From positions 32,784,070 through 32,848,069 of the forward strand of contig NC_080050.1 in the NCBI RefSeq assembly GCF_026212465.1: a stretch of 64,000 nucleotides of DNA. The letters run 5' to 3'. This document shows, piece by piece, positions 36,344 through 46,400 of this stretch. The DNA comes from Amaranthus tricolor. Taxonomy: Eukaryota; Streptophyta; Magnoliopsida; Caryophyllales; Amaranthaceae. Made by a program: the position numbers and the translations under genes. Below the pieces are notes generated by a model. It saw nothing but the letters and a program-made list of their open reading frames with translations, was not told the origin of the DNA and ran no database searches. Numbering within the stretch: position 1 is the first letter of the stretch; every line of letters begins with the position of its first letter.

Positions 36344-37932
36344 CTGATTTTGAGAACTAATACTCTTTAGGGAAGAATATGGTGAAGCTAGTAGAGGTAC
36401 TGTTGTTTCTGCATCCAACTGATAATCATTAATAACTTCTTTTTCCATAAACTTCATACAAGATTTCCGGACGATGTTACATATGACCAGCAAAACAGGT
36501 TTCCTAACTGAAAGAATCACCAAGTTTAATTGTTAATTCCTGACAAATTAAACCCAAAATTACCCACAATTAATTAATTAATCATCTCTTATTACCGATG
36601 ATCTTAAAAGTTGCAATTATGCAAGTGTAGGTGTTGTTTAAGAAATAAGAATCATACCGCCATGGAAAGGGAAGCATAAGCCATTCCATTTGAATGGCAA
36701 ACATTAGCATCGCCAAATGGAGTTCCCTTCTCTTTACATAATGCAGGGATCATTATTATTGGCAGGTTCCCCAAGTTCCCTGCATATGCATGTCATAATT
36801 AATATAACCTTAAAAGTGATTTGATGCTAATTAAAATAACCAAACTCGACTACATCCAACTTCTAAATGAATTTAAAATAATGTAAAAATCAATGTAGAC
36901 GCAAGACCAGATTATGAACCGACCCGAAACACATGATCTAAAATTTACCCGATGACCCAAATAAACAACTCTAATTAATACGAGGAAGTATCTATAATCT
37001 ATAAAAACTACTAATGAAGAACCGGGACTGACACGTGTCGGACATTCAGCGAAAGTTTTTCCGCTCATTTTTATATTGACGTGGCAGGTGAATTTGTAGT
37101 GAAAATCATTTCCTAATATAGTACAATTTAATGTGCATAAGAAGATTTGGTAAGCAGTATTATTTTCGAAGTATTTACGTTGGCAAAAGAGAATAACTTC
37201 TTGATATAGCAAAATGAAACATGACGTAATTTGTAAACCAGTATTATGTTCCAATATTATTTTCAAAATAAAAGAGAATGATATCTTGATATAGCAAAAT
37301 AATTTTTCAAGATTATTTACCAACTATAAAATAATTATATCTTGATAATTATACTACATGCAAATTCATGTCATTGCTACTTATCTACTTCATATTCCTA
37401 TTTGCTTAAAAAATTAGTTTAATTTAATAGATGGGTAGTTTCACCTATAAATAAATTTTGTAAAAATAATTATATGAACGATAATATGTTTTCAAGATCT
37501 TTAAAATGAGATCAAATTTGTAATATTTTTTACTCTTTTTAATAACAATTTAAAAAATTAAGCTTTATTATAAAAAATAAATTTATATTAATTTATGTAA
37601 AACTCTAAAGTATGTATTCATAAAAATATAGTTACGAAAAAAAATAAACATAAGATTTCACTTAATTATGTTTTAGTTAATAGAGGTCGAAGAGTAAACT
37701 GTTATCCGTTAAACAACCAATCGACAAAGATAAAATGACATAGTTTAGGAACTGAGATAAAGTGACATAGTTTAGGAATTTGCATCTCACTTTATAATTT
37801 CACTAACATGCAATTGCAAACTACTTGCTTACATTCTATTTGTTTAAAAAAAAGTAGTTTTATTTAATAAATAGATTATATCAAATAAAAATTATACAAA
37901 TAGTCTTTTTTAAAAAAATATTTAAAATGAGA

Positions 37933-37971
<39 letters not shown>

Positions 37972-38774
37972 CCAGTCTCCGTGCATAGCATTGGGTATCT
38001 AACTAGTTAAACAAGAAGATTAATGATCAATATATTCTTGAAATAATAATAAAGAAATCTGATATATAAACAAGATTGAAATTTTAATTATATGTTCAAA
38101 CAATTTAATGGAATGGATTGTTATTCTTATTTATCTTGAAAATGGCAGCTTTGGAATAAAACTAATTGGTCATTTTATTTTAGCAGATCAGAAGAAATTA
38201 TTGGTGAGCAAGCAGCAGTACATTCATGATTGTTACTTTTTAAATGTTATCACGTAGTCGTACTCTACAAGATCAGAAAATTGTGGATTTAAATAAATCT
38301 TTAACGCAAACAAAACAATTTAATTCATTACACAACAAATTACATAACTACTGTTGACAAGGAATGAAAGATATTCTACAATACATGTTGCACTTCCATA
38401 ATTGTTTCATCACCACATCTTATTTTTCATCGATTAATCACTATCTATTATATAATTTTAGTGTTTTTAGTGGATTGTATGTGAATATTTTAATGACAAC
38501 TATATTTTTATATGTGATATTATAAATAGTGAATATTTTAAGTTGCTACCAACTATCGTAGAATTGAACACAAAGTACACAAGCTATATGATAACCAACA
38601 CCGAAAAGATAACACAAGCTCAAATCAGTAAAAGTACATACAAATACAATGATGACCTTGTTTAGCTGCTTTCGAGCATTGGTATTTGGTACCCAAGACA
38701 TGAACATGATCAACAGCTAGAAGTAGGCCTAATGCAGTAACTAATAGGACCTTAAGAACAGGCATGGACGCCAC
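36344..38774 (-). pseudogene. PIN-LIKES (PILS) auxin carrier pseudogene
   Basis: Three minus-strand exons of a PILS transporter can be read. Exon at 38642–38774 has MPVLKVLLVTALGLLLAVDH (first membrane helix) and then, after a frame slip, ARKQLNKVIIVF before a GTATGT donor. Exon at 36658–36779 has GNLGNLPIIMIPALCKEKG and NGMAYASLSMA. Exon at 36344–36507 has NIVRKSCMKFMEKE and an acidic loop. The intron between the last two (36508–36657) keeps GT–AG. PILS proteins are ER membrane auxin facilitators of about 400 residues. This copy lacks the exons between the first and second pieces and the whole C-terminal half. It has a frameshift in the first exon and a 4-nt loss in the third (near 36475). 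A Helitron sits between the first two pieces. Confidence 0.85.
36991..38006 (+). mobile_element. Non-autonomous Helitron
   Basis: The 5' end is TCTATAATCTATAAAAAC with GACACGTGTCGG soon after. The 3' end is CCGTGCATAGCATTGG (an imperfect hairpin with one bulge) followed by GTATCTAACTAG. The element lies between A (36990) and T (38007), as Helitrons do. It is about 1 kb, without Rep or helicase coding. Two related internal segments (about 37360–37515 and 37790–37935) suggest an internal duplication. An (AT)n microsatellite (37935–37968) lies just before the 3' hairpin. Confidence 0.82.
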
Positions 38775-39999
38775 CTAAAGAGTTTTCTTAGAGAAAGATG
38801 ATGCAAGCTTAGTATCCAAATACGTAGCTTGTAGGTGTATGTACTACTAGTAGTAGTAGTGTTGTAACTATATACTAATACTAGTAGGCAGTAGCAGGTA
38901 GCTCATTCTTTTGAGTACTTACGGAGCATATTAATTCATTGCACGTGATTGCGTGCGTGGTTGAAATTTATTGCTTTTGTTTTGCCTGCTAGCGTTGCTT
39001 TCATTTTCAAGCACCACCATTAATTTTTTTTCCCATTAACATTGGAATTTGGAATGAATCAAAGTGGAGCCTTTTCTCTTCATATTTTTAAAATTACCTA
39101 TTTTGTACCGACTTACCTCATCTAAAAACTTACGACTTTATGTTAAACCGGTTAAATACTTCTTATTTTGGTAGAAATAAGAGTTTTTGGTATTTATACA
39201 GGAAAGACTAGATATGAGATTTAATCCTATAAGAGCATTGTAACATAGTTTATTCACTCATTTGGTTTTTTAATTCACGATTCACTCAAAATGACTCAAA
39301 AATAGGCTAGAATCGAGCACAATTTACTTTTATGATTTGCGATCCGCAAGGAAAATAACAAATCATGCTACACTACGTAAGAGCCAAGAGTGTGCCCAAA
39401 AGCTCGAGAGAGCAAAGGCCAAGTGTCTTCCTGACGACTAAATACAAAACGATTCAATAGCTAATTTGCAAATATAGGTGCTTGCCCCATCAAATAATTT
39501 TGAGACTGGTCCAAGCAACTGATGCGCCATATTGTGTAAGATTCTCCAAAAATAATGCTCACTCGAGCAACTTAAATTGCTCACCCGAGTATATATAATA
39601 GTCCATTTCATTCACGTGAAGTAACATAAAACGATTTATCTCTCTTAGAGTCCATTATTTGCTCTTAACGTAGTTATGCAAAGATAATATTGAAAATTAT
39701 TTTGTAATTTTCTCAAAAATATTAATTTGTGTACAATTATATTTGGGTGTAACTAAAAAAAATGGAATTAGTAGTTTTTATACTTATAGGTATTTTTCAT
39801 TTTAATAATTAATAACTCAATCCCAATTTTAGTAATAGACTAAGCTATTCGTCGTAAGATCCCAGATTAGGTTTAGTTCATATGATCCGAAAACATACGC
39901 CCTATTTCAAATAGAGCTTTTTTGGGAATTGAATCTCAAGTCATCACTTTCGCGTTTAGACTAGTTGAGGTCTCCGACTTCAATTGCCGGTTTGCCAAA
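38775..39999. other. Intergenic DNA
   Basis: AT-rich. It contains a small (TAG)n-like tract near 38848–38865. No gene or bounded transposon was recognised. The right part is the promoter side of the gene at 40000. Confidence 0.4.
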
Positions 40000-40722
40000 A
40001 TGCATTCCAATTTCTTCTCTTCTCTGAAAAGGGTTGAGAAAAGATTAAAACTTGATCACAAATCCCCGATTTCTCACTGTATCTCGGCATTTCCTCCACA
40101 GTCACAGCCACAGCCACTAGAAAATACCAGTAATTCAATGGAATCTCTCTCTTCTCCGATAAACCTATATAATGCTTCTGATTCCCATCACCAAAATAAA
40201 AGCTCTAATCTTGAAGATAGTGAAATCCCACTTGAATTCCTCTCTAATTCCTTGGATTTTCCTTCAACCCATGAAGAATCATCCCCAGAAAAACCCCTTT
40301 TAAACCCTCCTAAAACCCTTAAACAAGAAGAAGAAGAAGAAGAAGAAGAAGAAGACGAAGAAGAAGACGAAGAAGAAGACGTTGATGAAATTGAGTCTTT
40401 AATTGAACTTTTGAATTTGTCAAATGCTGATGAAAATGAGTCAAATTTAGATTTGGATACTTGTTGTTCATGTCATTGTGATGATGGGTTTTATGGGAAG
40501 ATTGTTGGGGTGAAGGGTCCAAAATGTAGGAAGGAGATGGAGAGGTTAAATGGGTGGATCAATTACTTTAGAAAAGAAAAGATGGAGCCTTTAAGATTGG
40601 CTCATTTGCTGATCGGAAAAGCTGCTTTTGTTCATAGTATGAGTAATAGTAATGGTTGCGTTGAGCTTCAGTTTCCATCTACTATTGAGGAGTTCTTGCG
40701 CCATGATCCACCAGTTGTTTAA
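40000..40722 (+). CDS. Unknown acidic plant protein, single exon
   Basis: I do not recognise a named family. The protein is 240 residues if it starts at ATG 40000; the frame is open upstream, but without another ATG. The first 100 residues are Ser/Pro-rich. Residues about 112–134 are an almost pure run of Glu and Asp encoded by GAA/GAC repeats, then comes a Leu-rich acidic stretch. A Cys-rich patch (TCCSCHCDDGFYG) leads into a well-ordered C-terminal part: GVKGPKCRKEMERLNGWINY, PLRLAHLLIGKAAFVHS and FPSTIEEFLRHDPP. That last part looks like a conserved plant-specific module with alternating helices. The ending resembles uncharacterised plant proteins that I recall only in outline. No signal peptide, membrane segment or enzyme motif is visible. 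Confidence 0.75.
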   Translation: MHSNFFSSLKRVEKRLKLDHKSPISHCISAFPPQSQPQPLENTSNSMESLSSPINLYNASDSHHQNKSSNLEDSEIPLEFLSNSLDFPSTHEESSPEKPLLNPPKTLKQEEEEEEEEEDEEEDEEEDVDEIESLIELLNLSNADENESNLDLDTCCSCHCDDGFYGKIVGVKGPKCRKEMERLNGWINYFRKEKMEPLRLAHLLIGKAAFVHSMSNSNGCVELQFPSTIEEFLRHDPPVV

Positions 40723-41660
40723 GGAAGATTATTGCTATTAAGCTTGTTTTAAGGTAGTCGATTATTGTTGTTTAAGTTGCTTCTTGGTCACACTACCACA
40801 TCCTTCAACTAGAATACATGGGCATTTATGTAACATCTATGTTATTTCGGACATTTTAAGTTCATCACAAGTACGATATTTATAATCGTGTTGAGTATAA
40901 GTTTTGAGCTAAGTAATATAGAGTAAGATCCATATTCAGCATGCAAAACAATCGTAAACAAGATGTTCAACACATTCATATACAAACTCATTTAGCCCAA
41001 TTGACACTTATGTTTTTGAATATTATAGAAGGACGATTAAACTTAAACATAAACCAAAGTTTTAGTCACACACAAGAATGCAACAAGTTTATGAGCCACA
41101 CAATTTGTTAGATGCATCTTTAACCATAAATAGGTTTAATAATTAGCCTTTATATTTTAAACATTTTTAACTATAAGAATGAGTTTTTTCATCATCAACA
41201 AATATGGTATTCTAATCAACTGGGACAACTATCTCAATCTAAGCAAGATATGTAAGATTGAATTCTCACATTTTTTGGATGACTTTATCTTGCCTACTTA
41301 TATGATCATCTCCTTCAAATCAATAAACAAAATGCATGAAAAAATGTCTATTGCATGAGATAAATTTAGGGTAATATCCGCGAACATTAGAGGGTGAGAG
41401 GTTATTTGGATGATGCTCTAATATTCTCTCTCTATATCAAAGTTAACAAGTTTATCAAACTCTGAATATATATTAAATGTCTCATCACAAAAAACTATAG
41501 AACAAATAGCGCCAAAACCAATAAAAAAAAATTATTTCGATCTATTTATTAATTTGATTTAAAAACATATAATCTCCATAAGTGCATATGCTTATCCAAG
41601 ATCAAACACCACAATGTAACTATCAGTAAAAACCTCATTGATCAAAGCATAGATATACCC
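40723..41660. other. 3' flank of the unknown gene
   Basis: AT-rich, without coding signal or recognised repeat until the foldback element begins. Confidence 0.5.
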
Positions 41661-41775
41661 AATCCTTAAAGTTCGCCACCCCTTTTCATTTTTTCGCCAC
41701 CCCCCTCTAAAATTACGTATTTGCCCCTGTAGTTAAAAAAATTACAAAAATGCCACTCTTTACGAATTTCTTATT

Positions 41776-41834
<59 letters not shown>

Positions 41835-41883
41835 CAATAATAAAATTAAATAATAATAATAAATAAAATTAATAATAATAATA

Positions 41884-41929
<46 letters not shown>

Positions 41930-42158
41930 CAATAATAATAATAATAATAATAAAAACAACAATAATAAAATTAAATAATAATTATTATTATTCAAAAAAA
42001 ATAAAAAAAAAAAGTTGAGTCGCACAAAATTGGGCGACTGAACCTAGGTCGAGTCGCCTAAAATTGGGCGACTCAATTTTTTTTTTTTTTTTTTTTTTCT
42101 TTTTGGAAAATAATAATAATAATATTAATACAAATAATAATAATTTATAGATTAATGT

Positions 42159-42232
42159 GGTCTATTAGCTCAGTTGGTTAGAGCGTTGTGCTATTAACGT
42201 GAAGGTCTCAGGTTTGAGACCTGCACAAGCCA
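42159..42232 (+). pseudogene. tRNA-Ile-like pseudogene, anticodon ATT (left arm)
   Basis: A 74-nt sequence begins GGTCTATTAGCTCAGTTGGT, with D-arm, anticodon loop CTATTAA, and T-arm AGGTTTGAGACCT, ending GCACAAGCCA. It resembles plant tRNA-Ile(AAT), whose loop is CTAATAA, but reads ATT here. The acceptor stem has mismatches and the B box has GGTTTGA instead of GGTTCGA. Most likely not a working tRNA gene. Confidence 0.75.
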
Positions 42233-42294
42233 TTATTTAATAATTATTGATTTTTTATCATATTTATAATAAAAAATCAATAATTATTAAATAA

Positions 42295-42368
42295 TAGCTT
42301 GTGCAGGTTTCGAACTTGAGACCTTCACGTTAATAGCACAATGCTCTAACCAACTGAGCTAATAGACC
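42295..42368 (-). pseudogene. tRNA-Ile-like pseudogene, anticodon ATT (right arm)
   Basis: The inverted partner of the left-arm copy, starting at 42368 on the minus strand. It has the same CTATTAA anticodon loop, but keeps a better B box (AGTTCGAAAC) and ends GCACAAGCTA. The two copies face away from a 62-bp AT-rich centre. Each copy has changes the other lacks. Confidence 0.75.
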
Positions 42369-42610
42369 ACATTAATCTATAAATTATTATTATTTGTATT
42401 AATATTATTATTATTATTATTATTATTTTCCAAAAAGAAAAAAAAAAAAAAAAAAAAAAAAAATTGAGTCGCCCAATTTTGGGCGACTCGACCTAGGTTC
42501 AATCGCCCAGATCTGGGCGACTCGACCTAGGTTCAGTCGCCCAATTTTGTGCGACTCAACTTTTTTTTTTTTTTTTGAATAATAATTATTATTATTTAAT
42601 TTTATTATTG

Positions 42611-42666
<56 letters not shown>

Positions 42667-42780
42667 AATAAAAAATTTGAAATGAGTGGCAAAATTGTAA
42701 TTTTTAAAAAATCAGGGGCAAATTCGTAATTTCATTTGGAGGGGGGTGGCGAAAAAATGAAAAGGGTGGCGAAGTTTAGC

Positions 42781-43436
42781 AACACATATATGTCGACATA
42801 GAACATAATTCCCATACATAAGGTAAAGCATTTACGCAATGCAATAGTCGCAAATTGTATGTTTAATGGCTTGAGTAAAGATATTCGAAAAATCAATCTC
42901 ACCCAAATTAGGTTCAAAAGCAACAAAAATTAACCTTAATTAAAATCAATTTCAATAAAAAAAAATTTCCATAGACTTAACATTTTTACCTTATTTAATT
43001 TGCTATATTGATTAATTTTAATGTCGTCATAAATTTAATCCATTTCTTTTTTAAAGACAGAAACTTAAAATTTTTATATTTTCAACCGTGACTCACACAA
43101 TAATCTCTATTTCAATACTATCTCCACAGCATCTTAATTGTTTGGTCTTTTCCTCATCTAGAATCAACCAAAATAAAAGAAGCAGAAATTTGCAAGTATA
43201 GGCAAAGATCATATGAACAAGTGAAACTGAATTGTACAAACCCAAAACTTACCCATCATCCTAAGTCCTCCCAAGTCTCAACGCATCATACATTCACACT
43301 TGACATCCCAATTCCCAGCCCCCGGGGAACGCATGACCCCTAACTACTACTAGATTGACTGAATCATTTACTCCTAAGTCGTTTCTGAAATACCCATTGG
43401 AGATTTGGAGGCGTAGGAGCTCAAGAAAACCAGTCA
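42781..43436. other. 5' flank of the Canopy-like gene
   Basis: AT-rich upstream part and a more mixed stretch (43230–43436) that should hold the promoter and 5' UTR. No definite TATA box was identified. Confidence 0.4.
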
Positions 43437-46400
43437 ATGGCGGCATCCTGGTTATTCCTTCTGACAATCTTTGTAGCCTTTTTCACATTAGCTACTTGTA
43501 TCGATGACAAGTGCGCTGCTTGCCATGCTATTGCGGTCTCTATCTCTCTTTATCTCTCTCATTCATTTATTATATGCTTCACTTGGTCATGTAGATCTAC
43601 GAATCTGCATTCAATTACATTTCACAATTAACAAGCTAATATTAATAGCTTAAGAATGTATCATGATTTCGTTAATGATTGAATTTTTTATCTTTCAATC
43701 TTGCAGGAAGAGTTGGAGCAGGGGATTGCTAATGTAAGCATTTGCAATTCTTCTACTTGTATTTATTGCTATGCTTAAGTTTCTTCCTTTTTGATCATCC
43801 TGTGCTTGTGATTTGTTGATTTAGTTGTGTTAATGGACATTTCCGTGATGATTTGAGCCTTTGATGGGTTTTGTGAGAACTGTTGAAATATGGTTTTAAA
43901 GACACCCTTTAACCCCAAAATTATAGTCCAATTTCCATTTTCTATGTCTTTATGTTGCTGCTAATGGGCCATTATAGGATAAATATGGTTTTAAAGACAC
44001 CCTTTAACCCCAAAACTATCAGTTTCCCCTTTCAGGCCTTCCTATATGGCTCTATATTAGACAACAAATTTTGAATACAAGGTCCTGGAATATTAGATTA
44101 TGCATATTGGCTGCGTTTTCTTGCTGGATTGTACCATTATATGTTTGACACTTGATATGATATAGGATCTTGGTTTATGTATGCATGCCTACATGGTTCT
44201 TGTCACCAGTTCATGCTCATAGCACTTCTGATGTATGTGTATTTCTGCTCAGTTTTTTCTCTTTCGAAAAAATAAGTATTATTCTGTAGAAAGGTATAGG
44301 GTCTACTTTACAGACCTACGTATACTTTGAGATTCCGATTCAACTTTATTAGCATTAGTATCCATTGGGTGTCATGCCACATGTATTTTAAATGGTGCTT
44401 TGTCTATATGGATTGTGATAAAAGTTCACCATTTTGAAAATTTTGTGTAATCTAAAACTATGTATCAGGAGAAACCAAGGAATCATTTGGACCTGAGAAA
44501 TCGTTTGGATTCTAAAGGACAACGTAGAGGAAAAGTGATTGATTACAGGTATATCCCCTAAACCTTATGTCAAACTCATCCTCATTAGCTACACTATCAT
44601 GCATACAAATGTGTTCGTCAAGATTCATCTCACCTTTCATCACCTTGGTTGAGCTGCTCATATCAAACTCACCCTCATTAACTATATTATCATTCATGAA
44701 TGTATTTGTCAAGATTCATCTCTCCTTTCATCACCTTGGTTGAGCTGCTCTAGTAGCATTGGGGCAATATCATGTATGTATCCTACGAGTGTGAAGCATA
44801 TGTTTTGGGTGTTTGATTCCTAATGGGGGGTTATCCTTGTAGCGATGATCTCTCACATTGATTTGTTTGATTCATGTGTCCAATCTTATACAATTTGGAT
44901 TAAGGCTTTGGCATTGCATTGTTCTTGTTCGAGGAACTTTGTCAAATATCGTCTTACAACTTCATCAAATATTGTTCCTTGTCATGCATAACTTTATCAA
45001 ACATCGTCTTATGCGAGAAACTTCATTTTGAAGTATGTGCATGGAGAGAATGAGGCATTGGAAAAGGGGTGGGGGAGATTTACCTTCTTGATTGGATGGA
45101 AAATGCACACCATTAATTTTTTACCAACTTTTAGGTCTCTCCCTTATGTTTTAAGAAAACTTGTAGGTCTTTTCCCCCATTTAGAATTGGAAACTTTTCT
45201 ACTTCTAGGGATCTACCTTATGTTGCTTTTATATCTAGTTGTTGGTTTATGGTGAACGAAGGTCTGCCATGTTAGTATATCAGTATAGTTCAAGATTTTT
45301 ATGAGGAATTAATGTTGGACATGTAAGGGAGCATTTTAGATTTACCGGTCGCAATTAATTTACATCAAGGTTCCATATTAGTCCCTTTCTTGTTTATAGT
45401 AATCCTAAATGAAATAACATAGTGTAACAAAGGCAAAGTTCCATTATCCATGGTGCATGTTTGCTGATGACATTGATTTATGGACGAAACTAAGAAATGT
45501 TAATGATAAACAAGAAAAGTGGAGGCAAACATTATAATCGTAAGGGTTTAAACTAACTTGAAGTATATATCGTATGTTGGTGGCACAAAGGATCATAACA
45601 TAGGTGTTGTAAAATTATATATGAAGAAGCTCCTCCACATAAGTGTTTCAAGTAATGTGGTTCAAAATTTCACAAGAATAAAGAGTTTGATCACGATTTT
45701 AACCATACAATTTAGCGTCGATGCCTTAAATGAAGGGTTGCAATTGAAATATTATGCGGTCGAGGCATACTACTACGGTTTAAGAGAAAATTTTACATGG
45801 TTGTGACTAGACATGTACTCATATATGTCATGATGTTGGACTTTCAAAAGGATCATTGTAGGAAGATGGAGATAGTGGAGATGCATATATTAAGATGGAT
45901 TTGTGACATACCCTTTAGGAAAAATTTGAAAGGAAGATATAAGAAAGGGTCTTGGAGTCGCGGACATTAATAAAATGAGAGAAAATCGTTTACACTGGTT
46001 TGGTTATGTGCAAAGAAGACCAGTAAATGCACTCATTAAAAATTGGAAAGTTGGAAGTTGGACCTTTTAGGATCGTTGAAGAGGAAGATATATGCTAAAG
46101 TAACTTAGATAATAGGAGAGAAGAGTGACATGAAGAATTAGGATTTGCATGAGCATGTGACAATAGATAAAAATGAATAAAGGTAGAGTATATATGTAGA
46201 TGATCATCGGAGTTGATTTTTTTAGTTGTAGGTTTGTAGTTTATAATTTAGTTTTAAAAAGGACCAATTATAATATAATCTTTGTTAATGACGATTTTTC
46301 TTGTTGATTTCTTTAGTTTTATGTAACTAACTCTATATTTAAAGTTATCGTAATGGATGTATCAAATGGGACATGTACTAATTGAGTAACATTGATGTAT

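Larger units (their letters stand above)
41661..42780. mobile_element. Foldback element carrying two tRNA-like sequences
   Basis: A 1.1-kb near-palindrome centred at about 42263. Outer arms read TTAAAGTTCGCCACCCCTTT (left) and, inward from the right, TAAACTTCGCCACCCTTTTC. Next come (AAT)n/(ATT)n tracts, then palindromes with GTCGC…GGGCGAC separated by CCTAGG (two units left, three right), then T/A homopolymers, then a tRNA-like sequence in each arm. The outer arms match the ends of the MULE at 54.1–59.35 kb, so this is probably a non-autonomous Mutator relative. The target duplication is not resolved. The two arms differ by point changes and by number of repeat units. Confidence 0.85.

Noticed and set aside
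36222..36779. Retroposed PILS copy with poly(A) tail
   Set aside because: A GT–AG intron remains between the two PILS exons, and the T run is separated from them by unrelated sequence.
39922..39999. 26-residue N-terminal extension of the unknown acidic protein
   Set aside because: It would start at TTG rather than ATG; the first ATG is at 40000.
42159..42368. Two functional tRNA genes
   Set aside because: Acceptor stems have mismatches, the anticodon differs from the parent tRNA-Ile, and both lie inside a transposon palindrome. I list them as pseudogenes.
42423..42692. 89-residue minus-strand frame
   Set aside because: It is a translation of ATT microsatellite and palindrome repeats of the foldback element.
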